In this document: positions 1 to 10,407 of the stretch, piece by piece
Numbering within the stretch: position 1 is the first letter of the stretch
Layout: every line of letters begins with the position of its first letter
Notes under the pieces: model-generated
Told to the model about the DNA's origin: nothing
What the model saw: the letters and a program-made list of their open reading frames with translations, nothing else
The model's database searches: none
Assembly (NCBI GenBank): GCA_907165275.2
Contig: OU015655.1
Span: 11,668,501 to 11,732,500, forward strand
DNA length: 64,000 nucleotides
DNA from: Zygaena filipendulae
Taxonomy: Eukaryota > Arthropoda > Insecta > Lepidoptera > Zygaenidae
Reading direction: 5' to 3'
Made by a program: the position numbers and the translations under genes

Positions 1-199
1 CCGGGTGTAAAGCGGATTGATTGCCCGTTACAGCTATTTTATTGATGCAAGTAAGTACCTACTATGTGTTTTGAAAAAGTTTCACTGTAGACACGACGTG
101 AGAACCGAAATGCACACCGCAGCTATTGTTTCAAAATATGTGATTCATCAAGTAGGTCGTGGTTATTGGCAAAGCGATTAGTTCGGGAGTGCAAGCGTC

Positions 200-315
200 A
201 TGTCTGCGATGCGGGATTGTATCGACGTAGTTTTAGACACAGGGTCGGCGTACACAAAGGCGGGCTTCGCCAACGAAGCTTTCCCCAGATGTGTATTCCC
301 AACAGCGGTGGCGAG
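200..315 (+). CDS. Actin-like gene 1, exon 1
   Basis: Codes for the N-terminus (MSAMRDCIDVVLDTGSAYTK, then AGFANEAFPRCVFPTAVA) and two bases of an Arg codon. The donor is GAG|GTAAAT at 316. The phosphate-loop Lys (actin K18) is retained as K20. Confidence 0.88.
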
Positions 316-3300
316 GTAAATTTAACATTGGAACTAACAGTGACATGGAGTCGTTGGTTGCTATGACGACGCACGAGGGCAAAACTTCGGTCACACAGCT
401 TGTATAGTGAAGCATTTGAATCGTGAACAGCTCATATGAACGATCGACTAACTAAATAAAAAAAACAATTGACATGTATTTTTTGCTTTTTCAAATAAAT
501 TAAAATATACCTACAGAGATAAAGCGCATTAAAGTTTAGGGTGAGGGGGTCGTGACGTCACTAACCGTAAAACCACCATACAAACTGTCCGTCGAGTGAC
601 GTCACGCGAAATTTCAACTCAATGTATCGCCGTTATTAAAAATAAAAATTAGTCAACATGCCCATTATATGAAAGTGATAATTACCATACAAGTTGTACT
701 ACATTTCAAAGTACAGGCAATTGCAGTTCGTTACGTTGGATTATAGTTGCAGCTTCATCTCGATCATTGCTAGTCCTAACATTAGATAGTGGCAATAATA
801 TTTTTTTTGTATTTACTTTATTCCGAAAGTTTAGAGCTTACAAAATATAAATAAAAAAACGTAAATATCGTAAAGAAGTTTCCACTGATATAATATGTAG
901 GGGATGTTTGGTTTAGGAGTTTTGATTCTGTTGATTTTGATCTTTACTCTAAAACATTTTGTAATTCGTGAAATATGAGATAATATTTCACGTTCATGGT
1001 GTGTTATAAGGTCAGGTTTTACGTTTTCGCTTTGCACTAATATACCTACAAAAGTTATCAATATAGCTTTAGCTTTAGCCTTAACTAACCCGAGCAGGTT
1101 TCAAATTCATTAATCACCCAGGATTACAGTTTTAAACTGCTCGCAATTGCTTTTAGATTAATAGTTTTTTTAGTTGAGCACGGCCCGTTTATACTGATGG
1201 TCTTGCTCGAACACTAAGTTAGCTTAGTTTTAACACTGGCCTTATACAGGTGGAGTTAGTAATTATAGTTTAAACTAATTGTTTTTCTAAAAGATAACAG
1301 ATTTTAATAAAATCCTGCCCCTTTAGTCAATCTTTAATTGTTGTCGCTATAGAAAACTAAGGAAGTTATCGTGATGTCAACGGTTTTAAATTAATGATCT
1401 TATCCATCTTGACATGACGATAACTTCTGCGATAACTATTAAAGATTGTCAACTTGACTAGGAGGGCTGATACAGGTTTGAACCTAACCGCAATTTATTT
1501 AAGGGCACAAATACCTACCTAGAAGTATACTAATAGTTATAGTATCATTATGCAAAGATAGCCTAGTTGTTGCCTATGGTCTTTCTCGCGTGGTAGTTGG
1601 AAGTTAGCGGCGTCTGTTTTGCATCTGTAGTATTTTATTTTATAACTCCTCTTTCTATTAACCGATTGCGCTGAATTAAAAAGTCTGTTCTAAGATAAAC
1701 TGTAAACAAGGTGCCTTGAAAGCTATCAATTTTTAAAACAAGGAAAAAAATATTATCTATTATTTAACATTTTCCATTTCACCAAGGTCACTGACCCGTT
1801 TCACAGCAAAATCCTGCCCGAAAACCATTCTACCATAATCGCGGCAAATCTCAATTGGCCAAACGCCAATTCACCATGTACGAAATATAAACAAGCGAAA
1901 GAGAAAGAGAAAAAAAAAACACATTGCAGATACAAGCAATAAAACGACGGGAAGTTTCAAAAATAATGTCTTCGACGTGAAATTATAGGGCAAGTTTAAA
2001 TATCCGTCCCCTCATTTCCCCCCTTCCTTCCTCCCCCTCTTCCACTTAACTCATTACGTTTATCGCTATGATGGCTCTAGCAAGATTATGCTTGTGTTGG
2101 AAATTTTCAACGAGCTATATGGCACCGTAATCCCAGAAGACTAATGGTTTTGCCTTTAAAACCTTTAAAGTGCTCCAAACAGACTTTCTCATGAACGAGT
2201 TTGATGGAAATTCCTCTTAAAAAAAACACGAGATAAGTTGGTGTACGCAGATTAAAATGTCACTGAAAAATTTCCTGCGGTGTTATAAAATTGCATTTTA
2301 AATTATTATTTTTTAAATGTAGTTATAATATAATATAACTTATTCTTCAAAGTCATATTTGAGTGTAAGTTATTGAATGAAACGATTCTCGTGCAAAAAG
2401 GCCAGAAATAGTTTTTTGGCTATAGAAAGAACTTACGACTTAAAAGTAGGTAAAGATAATTAAAATTCTAAAATTGAAATCTCGAAATTCTTACACGGAT
2501 ACTGACTCACACGCACCTTATTTTCATTAACACGCTCATTATTTTTTTTACTATTTGAACTTATTAGGTATTAGAAATTATTATATAATAAATTAATGTA
2601 TAAATAAAATATTACATATCGTAAAAAAGTATCGTAAAAAAACATCCAGTGTCGATATAGGTACAGGCAGCTTAGAGCACACAGTACACATTCAAAGTGA
2701 TCATAATATTTTTTTTTTCTTACAAAATGTCTTCTTAAAGGTTCCGCAAAGCTGGTTTGATCGATGGTGTTCCGGATATTTATTGCGGCCACGAAGCCAT
2801 ACGTAACAGAGGACTCTCGATCCTCACGTGGCCTGTGCAAGAAGGTCTAATTAAGGACTGGGAGGAGATGGAGAAATTTTGGCACCACACTTTTTATAAG
2901 GAACTCTATGTGCCCCCTGAAGAGGCAAGGATTATGCACGCAGTTCACCCTCTGGTGCCAAGGATTGATAAGTGAGTCGAAATTTTGAAAACTTGTCAAA
3001 AGATCCACTGAGCCACAATTGTCTGATACGAAAAACAAATAGGTATGCTTGTATCAATATGTTGAGTATACCACGTTTGCTTGGTTTCCACGACACTTGC
3101 TTCCAAGCTTAGAACTTGGTGTGGGATCAAGTAGATCTGTTTGTTATTTTATTTATTATATTATCAGTATGTAGAAGCAAGAGGTGAAACAGTTTTATGT
3201 TAGCCAGCCAAACAGAATAACGAATGAATGATAACGAATGATCTATATAACTTATAAAATAACTGAAAACCAGCGTCATGAGTGTCCCCACAATGCTGAG

Positions 3301-5981
3301 TCAAGGTCCATTTTGAGCGTGGAGAAACAATATCATAGTTTCCTGGGTAAAAAAATCAAAATTCTATTAAGTCCGTCAGTTAGATAACGAAAAATAAAAG
3401 ACACGTATTTTTTGCTTTTTTAAAATAATGGAAATATGCATAGATAAAGCGCATTAAAGTTTAGGGTGGGGGACTCGTGATGTCACAGCTCGCTATAACG
3501 TGCGAACAAACTGTAGCGAGGCGTGACGTCATGTGAAATTTCGACTTGATATATCTCCGTTATTTTTTGGTTACATAAAAAAAAAAATACGTGTCTAATA
3601 TTTTTTAATAATCTACAAAACGGACTAAAAAGAAAAATTTAGGAAACTAGCCTATTAAGATATTGTTTCTTGTTTAGTTTTATTTCATTATTCTTTATTT
3701 TGTTATTATTTAATTGTTTTCATTTGTTCTGTATATGTTCATTTGTGTTGTGTTTCTCGTCTTGCTTAAATAAATCTTTCTTTCTTTCTTTCTATAAAAA
3801 AACTTCTTCGGGAATTGTAATATTCCCGAAGAAGAAGTTTAACTTCAAATATTACTTACAACTTACTCACCGACGATATTCGATCTTTGACATGTGAAAG
3901 AATCCATTGGATTATTCAGTTAGGGAACTGAATCAACAAACAAGCCGCAAATTGATTGCCATGGGAGTAACGTCTTTTACGTAGTATCAAAAGTTAATAT
4001 GGCTTTCGAGGCAGTGATGGATTATACATTAGTACAACTTAACATAATTACCATGTCAGATTAGGAATTTAGGATTAGATCAGAATTAGAAATAGGATTT
4101 TTTTTTTCTTTTAAAATGATTCTTCTTTGAAGATGGGAAAAAATCGTAAATCGTGCATTAAAAAGGTAAAACAACATAAAAAACTATTCACATATTATAT
4201 GCAGCAGGAGCTATCACATTATTATTATACGAAGTCATTTATTTTAAGTACCTATTCGACTAATCGAAAATCATAACTACTTCTAATATAATACTTATAA
4301 ATGCGAATGTATGTTTGTTTGTTAGGTTTTCTTTGTAAAACGTAAATTCATGAAATTTTGTACCTATACATGTCATTAGGTATACAGAAACGGACGATGG
4401 CCATAGGACACTTTTATCCCGAAATTCCCGTTGGCACTCCAGAAACAATGCGGGAGAAACCGTGGGGCATAGTTAGTAATTAAATAATTGTTCAATAAAT
4501 AACAATTTATAAGTTTTATTCCACCAGAGAGAAAATGGCGGAGATTCTCTTCGAGTCGTTTACCGTCCGTGGATTATGCCTGGCAAAGGCCCCGGCTTTA
4601 GCCCTCCATGCCAGTGGGAGAACTTCCGGTGTGGTCTGGGAGAGTGGATCAGGTTGTTCCTACGTTGCACCAGTCTTTGAAGGGTTTCATCTAAAGCACT
4701 CCACTGTCATGTTTCCTTTGACGGGTGATGCTCTGACGAAAATCTTTAGCAAAATGTTGACAGACGTCGGATATTCATTCACTACGCCGTTTGAAACGGA
4801 TTTGTTGAATCGTATAAAGGTATTATCTTTTTTATGTCTATTTTTTCTGTCTCTTATTTTGTACCTTTTATGTGGGGGACCAATAAACTCCTTTTCTTTC
4901 TTTCCTTCTTTCTTATGTTCTTGGTAGTAAGGGCTTAATATAGATGGATAAAGTTAGACCGTATCTCTAATTCTTCCTATGGGACTAACAAAGTTTACTA
5001 AATTAGGTAATTTAAACCCCTCGAAACATTTTATAACGCTTTGCTATAATTATTTCTTATTATCAGCCAAAATAATGTTTAAATTTTCCGTAAAGGGGTA
5101 GGATCTTTAAAAAGAAAAAAGAAATAGCACTTTCTCACAAAGACGATTTGTAGGTACAACACAAATAACACACACCAACTAAAAAGAATGATAGACCTAT
5201 AAATGTTTGCCCAAAAGATTAAAACACAAATATTTGTATGGTATGTCTCGTTTTAAGTTCTTTAAGTATAGTCATTGATTCACCAATGTGGTATGAATAG
5301 ACCCGGGCTATAGTTTTCAGTCAAGACTATGATAACCCGAAGGGAAAAGATAAAAACATATCGGCATTTGAAAAAAGGGACAAGCAATATATAGTTCAAA
5401 TAATTATTATTAGTGCTATTGAAAATTACTCGAAAGGGCTCAATCTCCTAAAATGTATCTATTATTAAACATTTAATAACATCTTGCAGGCCGAAACATG
5501 CTACGTGGCTAAAAATTACGAAGAAGAGCTGGTTACGTCTTCAAAGTCTGATGAAAAGAAACGCTTCGATCTTCCAGATGGTCAACATGTATTGCTTGGA
5601 ACAGAACGCTTCCAATGTCCTGAAGTTTTGTTCCGACCATCTCTTACGGGCTTGTCATGTCCAAGCATTGCTGACGCCATCTGTTCCAGCATAAATACCT
5701 GTGACTTAGACTATAGGCCATTATTCTTCAATAATGTTGTCGTATCTGGTGGTTCTAGCATGTTCCCAGGGCTTGTTAACAGACTCAATATTGAACTGGC
5801 GACACGAGTAAAAAAAATACCAGGTTTTAATGCTTTCGTAGACGAAATGTCGTCTAGGCAGTTCGCTGTGTGGGTCGGAGGTTCTATTTTAGCATCGCTG
5901 ACGTCACAAGAAGGGTTTTGGGTCACGAGGCAAGAGTACGAAGACGTCGGACCTGATAAAGTTAATCATAAGTTTTTGTAA
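200..5981 (+). CDS. Divergent actin-like protein 1 (four exons, 376 codons)
   Basis: Spliced gene: exons 200-315, 2741-2971, 4528-4819 and 5490-5981. All junctions are GT/AG with phases 2, 2 and 0, and they join into one 376-residue frame, the length of conventional actin. The start is the ATG at 200, because an in-frame stop lies at 179-181. The whole actin fold is present. The first phosphate loop is D13-K20 (DTGSAYTK). WHHTFYKEL matches actin's WHHTFYNEL. The adenosine loop is SGGSSMFPG, and the C-terminal block is VWVGGSILASL. Residues 117-161 align with actin numbering without gaps, so substitutions at hydrolysis positions can be read directly: Q137 is A, D154 is E, D157 is S and H161 is Y. 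The C-terminus is KFL instead of KCF. I infer a nucleotide-binding but hydrolysis-impaired actin-related protein, perhaps tissue-restricted like insect testis Arps. It is not one of the standard conserved Arps by eye. A second actin-like gene lies 4 kb downstream. Confidence 0.9.
445..655 (+). mobile_element. MITE-A copy 1
   Basis: Shares with the other copies the blocks TATTTTTTGCTTTTTCAAAT, AAGCGCATTAAAGTTTAGGG and CTCAATGTATCGCCGTTATT. It has intact CRE-like palindromes TGACGTCA at 553-560 and 597-604. The right end runs into GTCAACATGCCCATT, also seen at copy 8, so this is part of the element. The tips are eroded in this copy. Confidence 0.65.
1312..1478. mobile_element. Foldback (inverted-repeat) element
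   Basis: The left arm around 1321-1380 (AGTCAATCTTTAATTGTTGT, then AAGTTATCGTGATGTCA) is repeated in inverse at 1408-1470 (reverse complement reads TAGTCAAGTTGACAATCTTT, then AAGTTATCGTCATGTCA). The outer part resembles the arms of the element at 6690-7975 (TAGTCAAATTGACATTCTAC). Probably a small non-autonomous member of the same family. Confidence 0.55.
2741..2971 (+). CDS. Actin-like gene 1, exon 2
   Basis: The acceptor is a pyrimidine-rich tract ending CTTAAAG|G. The exon covers the DNase-loop region and subdomain 1. The D-loop is only loosely actin-like (FRKAGLIDGVPDIYCGHEA). The WEEMEKFWHHTFYKEL block is strongly conserved. The donor AA|GTGAGT at 2972 interrupts Lys116 in phase 2, at the same place as the only intron of actin-like gene 2. 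Confidence 0.88.
3052..3175 (+). mobile_element. 3' part of tRNA-derived SINE
   Basis: Carries only the SINE tail: CCACGTTTGCTTGGTTTCCA, CGACAC, then GTGTGGGATCAAGTAGATCT. Identical blocks are found in reverse at 22050-22150 and 36990-37090. The tRNA-like head is missing (5' truncated). It lies in intron 2 of actin-like gene 1. Confidence 0.65.
3340..3645 (+). mobile_element. MITE-A copy 2 (near full length)
   Basis: The left tip AAGTCCGTCAGTTAGAT and the right tip ATCTACAAAACGGACT are imperfect inverted complements. One intact TGACGTCA is at 3524-3531; the second site is decayed (TGATGTCA, 3478-3485). Lies in intron 2 of actin-like gene 1. Confidence 0.7.
3690..3793 (+). repeat. LINE 3' end with (CTTT)n tail
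   Basis: T-rich sequence ending CTTAAATAAATCTTTCTTTC with a tetranucleotide tail, typical of 5'-truncated non-LTR retrotransposon copies. No coding part remains. Confidence 0.4.
3801..3839. repeat. Compact hairpin in intron 2
   Basis: The arm AACTTCTTCGGGAAT (3801-3815) faces ATTCCCGAAGAAGAAGTT (3822-3839), separated by six bases. All 15 bases pair apart from a three-base AAG bulge in the right arm. Confidence 0.7.
4281..4483 (+). mobile_element. Lep1-type (Helitron-like) element
   Basis: Begins with ATACTTATAAATGCGAATGT, contains TTTATCCCGAAATTCCCG, and ends in the diagnostic GAGAAACCGTGGGGCA block followed by a decayed CTAG tip (GTTAG). Only 45 bp upstream of exon 3 of actin-like gene 1. 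Confidence 0.6.
4528..4819 (+). CDS. Actin-like gene 1, exon 3
   Basis: The acceptor is TTCCACCAG|A. It opens with EKMAEILFESF (actin: EKMTQIMFETF), followed by the second phosphate loop WESGSG, which in actin is DSGDG. RTSGVV and YSFTTPFE are actin-like. The exon ends after NRIK|GTATTA in phase 0. Confidence 0.87.
4835..4916 (+). repeat. LINE 3' end fragment with (TTTC)n tail
   Basis: ATGTGGGGGACCAATAAACT followed by CTTTTCTTTCTTTCC. Short 3' terminus of a non-LTR element inside intron 3. Confidence 0.35.
5490..5981 (+). CDS. Actin-like gene 1, exon 4 (C-terminal)
   Basis: The acceptor is ATCTTGCAG|GCC. It encodes 163 residues including ETCYVAKNYEEEL, LPDGQHVLLGTERFQCPE, SGGSSMFPG, FAVWVGGSILASL and the end EYEDVGPDKVNHKFL, all recognisable actin C-terminal blocks. 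The stop is TAA at 5979-5981. Confidence 0.9.
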   Translation, partial: AETCYVAKNYEEELVTSSKSDEKKRFDLPDGQHVLLGTERFQCPEVLFRPSLTGLSCPSIADAICSSINTCDLDYRPLFFNNVVVSGGSSMFPGLVNRLNIELATRVKKIPGFNAFVDEMSSRQFAVWVGGSILASLTSQEGFWVTRQEYEDVGPDKVNHKFL

Positions 5982-6685
5982 AGTTTAAAACTATTAAAAC
6001 AACACTTAACAATTGCTAAGTCAATTTAAAATTGAAATGATTTTAACTTTAGCCGTTTCACTAATTTCATTATTTAAAGTTTGTTTTATTACTGAGCGGT
6101 GTTTTTTTTACAACATCCATATGAAGTGAAACCGCAAAGCTTTTGCGGTGTGCACAATAATTGAAGAGCGTGTAATGTGTTTGAAAACTCGTGTTTAATT
6201 TGAGACCAAAGGTGTAAGTGATCGCATAACGTTTCTCTTACTTAAAAAGAATTAATAATATAATATTTCATTTCATAATGTACAAAAGAAAGATGACGGA
6301 TATGATATTGAATTTAGTCTACCAGAGAGATTCTTTTTATTAGAGATTCTTGTTTAACAGAACTCTTTAGTCGAAAATCTTTTGTTCCATACAAAGTCTT
6401 TAAAATTAAAAATTCACTCAAGCGTATACTATGTTCGATGGTGGCTTTCCGTTTAAGGCTAGGAAGGAAGGAAATTTTATTGTTAAGTATAGCTACATTT
6501 TTCTGGCTTTTGGTCACTTAAAAGGTTTGGTTGCTTTTCAAACAAATTTCAAGAGATTGAGACTCCGTAAGTAGCAGAGTTTGGTAACAACCTAATTATA
6601 TTCAACGAAAAACATTGAGAAAGTTCCGAACAGTCCTATGTGATATTATTAAATCACCAATGTATTGGTACTTCTGTAGCACATT
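5982..6685. other. 3' flank of actin-like gene 1
   Basis: AT-rich, with no coding signal. No canonical AATAAA lies close to the stop; AATAAT-like motifs occur near 6250. I recognise no repeat here. Confidence 0.5.
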
Positions 6686-6718
6686 TTACAGAACCGTTGC
6701 GTTAATCTAGTGGTTATC

Positions 6719-7090
6719 GAGTTTATTATTACACCAGACCCCTAGTCAAATTGACATTCTACAATTGTTAACGCATAGAAAAGTTTATTATTACACAAGA
6801 CCCCTAGTCAAATTGACATTCTACAATTGTTAACGCATAGAAAAGTTTATTATTACACAAGACCCCTAGTCAAATTGACATTCTACAATTGTTAACGCAT
6901 AGAAAAGTTTATTATTACACAAGACCCCTAGTCAAATTGACATTCTACAATTGTTAACGCATAGAAAAGTTTATTATTACACAAGACCCCTAGTCAAATT
7001 GACATTCTACAATTGTTAACGCATAGAAAAGTTTATTATTACACAAGACCCCTAGTCAAATTGACATTCTACAATTGTTAACGCATAGAA
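6719..7090 (+). repeat. 62-bp tandem array (six units)
   Basis: Six head-to-tail units of 62 bp starting at 6719, 6781, 6843, 6905, 6967 and 7029. Each reads TTATTATTACACAAGACCCC, TAGTCAAATTGACATTCTAC, AATTGTTAACGCATAGAA. The last five are essentially identical; the first has small differences. The unit is the terminal-arm sequence of the inverted-repeat element that follows. Confidence 0.95.
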
Positions 7091-7336
7091 AACTAAGAAA
7101 CCAATCGTGATGTCACCTGATGAGTGGCGAAAGTGTAAAGTGCTCGTTTTTCATTCAATAAAAAGTAATGACGTCTTCTACTTGTCTATATCAAGTGATA
7201 TAAAAAATGTCTGAAGTACTAATTAAGCACATTGATTTATTCTTTCTAAAGTAAATTGCTAAATTGTTAAAACGTATTCAACTTGCCAATTGATCAGTAA
7301 TCATAAACAATGCCAAAATATCTTATTTCTCTAACT

Positions 7337-7826
7337 GGGCCCTTATTCACTGTGACCACAACACGTTGCGGTAAGATAACGTGCCAGAAAAAAATATTAA
7401 GCCTCGTGCTCAAAGAAGTTTCACTTCAAAGAAATACACTTAAGGCATACAAAATTTTGGACATAGATAAGCAATAGTGTGTTAACCCACATTGGAGAAA
7501 TTTTGAGTAAATCGTGTTTTAAAAGTATAGCGCCATTTTGTGTCAACATTTTTTATATTCAATATTTAGTTACATATATAAGCAATGTAATAAGGTAAAC
7601 ACAATTAAAAAACGTTCCCCAACTCTCAATAAATAGTTCTGAATCAATAACTTAATTTTATGGGTTAACACGTTATTGCTTATCTGCGTCCTATTAATTT
7701 CTAATATTTATATGAAAATATGAAAATATTAATTTCTAATATTTTGACATCTGGAGCAACTGGGATTGTGTTTTTGGGATGCGCGTTGTGGACAAGAAAT
7801 GTTTTCGTTGTAGTGAATAAGGGCCC
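7337..7826. mobile_element. DNA transposon remnant with GGGCCCTTATTCACT tips
   Basis: A perfect 15-bp terminal inverted repeat: GGGCCCTTATTCACT at 7337-7351 and its exact complement at 7812-7826. No open reading frame inside. MITE-B copy 1 is inserted at 7459-7691, so the native element is about 257 bp. The target duplication is unclear (CTG on both sides is possible if the tip starts one base inward). Confidence 0.7.
7459..7691 (+). mobile_element. MITE-B copy 1
   Basis: Tips GGACATAGATAAGCAATA...GTGTGTTAACCCACA and, inverted at the right, GGACGCAGATAAGCAATAAC...TGTTAACCCA, about 33 bp imperfect. No coding capacity. Shares the interior AAGTATAGCGCCATTTTGTG with the other four copies. Confidence 0.8.
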
Positions 7827-8303
7827 TGGTCAGCCAACCCAAACTCTAGTCACTAGGTCACTCGCAACTTAAGTTTTGATTGTCTGATCAAGTGAAATAA
7901 CGACGATTCGTTGCTTAGTTTTCTATGCGTTGACGATTGTAGAATGTCAATTTGGCTAAGAGAGCTACTGGTGTCGCAAGTTCGAACCTCGCGTCAGGGT
8001 GAACATTTTATGTTATTAACATTTATATTTTAGTCTCGGTGTTCAATGGGTATGTACAGCATTAAAAAAGTAATCAAAGAATGGAGATTCTATAAAGAAG
8101 CGACATTCTCCGCCTCCCACCGCTTTCGTGCTTGCAGATACCCCGCAAAAATGTCTTGGAAATTACGAGGAAAGTTTGACACGTGTAGAATCTACATGTC
8201 ACAATTATTCACTGACATCGTGTACCGTAGTTTATTGCTGGTTACGGCTCATTGTTAATTAATTGCAATATGCAGAGTTACCACTAATCTTATCTTATCT
8301 TAA

Positions 8304-8527
8304 TCTAATATATATAAATCACGTGTCACGTTGTTTGTCCGCGATGAACTCTGAAACTACTGAACGGATTTTGATAAAATTTTGTATAATCATTCATAAA
8401 ATGGTCAAACTTAAAAGATAGTTATCCCGGAATTCCCTCGGGAACTAAAGGATATAGAGTACTTTTTTCCCGCAACCTCCACGGGAACTCCGAAATTACC
8501 GCGGATGAAATCACGGGGGACAGCTAG
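8304..8527 (+). mobile_element. Lep1-type (Helitron-like), subfamily CACGTG
   Basis: Ends A|TCTAATATATATAAATCAC and ACAGCTAG|T, as expected of Helitrons (TC start, CTRR end, A|T target). The 3' hairpin is decayed (CCGCG gatgaaat CACGG). Internal GTTGTTTGTCCGCGATG block. Confidence 0.75.
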
Positions 8528-9295
8528 TATTATATAATTTTAAATTTACAGCGTACTTCTGGAGAGTTCGTTGCGCAGCTTCTCTTCAGCCATAGCACTA
8601 GGTAAGAACATCTAAGTTTATCACAATAAGAAGTTTATCACAGACTGTCATAATAACTGTAATTTTGTTGACGTTAAAAATAGCCACATTATGGGTCAAA
8701 GAACAAATGATTTCACTTTGACTTAACTTTGACAGCTGACAATTACTGCAAGCTCGCTATCAACCTTACGATACGCACACACGTACAATACGTGTACACG
8801 TACTTAAAAGCCGAACCGTCTTTACTTGTAGGAAAGTAGGTACTTGAATCAGTTCATTTGTATAGAGTGTCACCGGGCTGGTATTATTAATTAAAATCAT
8901 TAATAAGTCCCAGCAAAACCGCGAAATATCTTTACTTGTTAGGATTAAATAGTACTACTTCTGTAAACTTCACATACTATTTTTTTTGTATTTTTTCTAG
9001 AAAACATTCTTACGTGTTTTTGCATGGCACGTCGCCTTAAATGAGGAAATTGGAAAACGGAAGATAGACCAAGAAATAACAGAACCTCGGTGGCGAACTA
9101 AATTACAAAAAATAAACCGAGTTCGTGGTATCTAATATAATTATCATAATAAAAAGAACTGATAAAAAAATACCTTTTGTCCGTTCAGTGTTATTAAAAG
9201 CAGTTGCAAACGACGGTGGGTTTTTAAACATTGTTTGGTTGGAACTTTTTATACCTATGTTTATTGCCTTTTTTCATAATGGGCAAGATGACAAG
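8528..9295. other. Intergenic, nothing recognised
   Basis: AT-rich sequence between the two actin-like genes. No exon, RNA gene or repeat family recognised on either strand. Confidence 0.5.
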
Positions 9296-9297
9296 GT

Positions 9298-9602
9298 ATA
9301 AAAATAAAAATTCTAGTTAGTCGGTCAGTTAGATGTTAAAAAAATTGGACACGTATTTTTTGCTTTTGGAAATTATTGAAAAAATAGTTAGATAAAACAA
9401 TGGATAAAACGCATTAAATTTTAGGAATGGGGGCTCGTGACGCCATAACTAAGTATAAAGCGTACCTAGGCCTGGCGTCACACGAAATTTCAACTCAATG
9501 TCTCCCAGTTATTTTTCGATTACGAAAAAAAAGGTAAAGTACGTGCGCAATATGTTTTTTAATCTACAAGACGAACCAAAAACTAAAATTTAGCCATTTA
9601 GT
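9298..9602 (+). mobile_element. MITE-A copy 3
   Basis: The left tip TTAGTCGGTCAGTTAGAT and right tip ATCTACAAGACGAACC are inverse. Interior block as in the other copies. Both CRE-like sites are mutated (TGACGCCA; TGGCGTCA). Confidence 0.7.
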
Positions 9603-10060
9603 TCATTATTATGGTGCAATTAAACTGTTTGTTATACAATCGAATCCCGATAAGCATGTTTATTTCCGCGATTATAACATTCACGACTTTTAAGGTAAGA
9701 AAACAAAAGTATTATAGGTACTTCCTGCAAATAACATGGAATTGACATAATTTACCTGTGTACCACCACAAAAGATAATATACACTGGTATAAAGTAGGC
9801 GTTCTATATTTTTGTTAGACAAGAGAGCTACATAAAGTATATAATGGGACATGCGTTTAATACTCATAGAAAGGCAATCGACCTGTACCAAAAATAAGGT
9901 TGGTATTGTTAACTTTTTTACATAATGTCGTTGCGACATTAAAACCACAAACTTCTTAGAGATTTATCTGTAATCAAGATTTTATGACAAAAGACCGTTG
10001 TATCTTTGGAAAAGAATAAAGTTATACCAAGCCCATAAATCCACAATTTGGAATTGGAAC

Positions 10061-10407
10061 ATGAGTTCGGAGAAGCCAGCGGTTGTAATCGACAATGGCA
10101 GTTACAATATCAAGGCTGGGTTCGCATGCGACAATCATCCCGTGGCCATATTTAGAACTGTGGTCGGCAGACCGAACTACCTTCAAGGGTCTTATGGGAG
10201 ACACCCATATGACGTTTACATAGGCGATGAAGCGATGGCGAGGAGAGAGGAATTGGAGCTATCTCAACCCGTAGTGGCTGGGAAGATAGTCCATTGGGAC
10301 AATATGGAGCGAATCTGGCATCACATTTACTATAGAGAACTGAAGGTATCCCCTGAAGACAGATCGGTTATCTTGGCTTGCTCACCCACAGCGTCTATAG
10401 ATGAGAA
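10061..10407 (+). CDS. Actin-like gene 2, exon 1
   Basis: Begins MSSEKPAVVIDNGSYNIKAG and ends SPTASIDE plus AA of Lys116, with donor AA|GTGAGT at 10408. The open frame runs upstream to 9998 without an ATG before 10061, so the ATG is the natural start. Confidence 0.88.

Larger units (their letters stand above)
316..2740. other. Intron 1 of actin-like gene 1
   Basis: No coding signal on either strand. Contains MITE-A copy 1 (about 445-655), a foldback element at 1312-1478 and a pyrimidine-rich tract near 2008-2047. The rest is AT-rich unique-looking sequence. Confidence 0.7.
6690..7975. mobile_element. Inverted-repeat element (outer) with nested insertions
   Basis: The left arm (best copy 7029-7125: CAAATTGACATTCTACAATT, GTTAACGCATAGAAAACTAAG) is the inverse of the right arm at 7900-7960 (reverse complement CAAATTGACATTCTACAATC, GTCAACGCATAGAAAACTAAG). 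Both arms continue outward into ACACCAG. The right outer edge carries a B-box-like GTTCGAACC, so part may derive from a tRNA-like sequence. No transposase is seen. Contains the element at 7337-7826, which contains MITE-B. Confidence 0.6.

Noticed and set aside
166..366. 66-codon frame at the start of the window
   Set aside because: Overlaps exon 1 of actin-like gene 1 in another frame; its codons lack any family pattern.
6719..7090. 62-bp array as a CRISPR array
   Set aside because: Units are contiguous with no variable spacers, in animal DNA.
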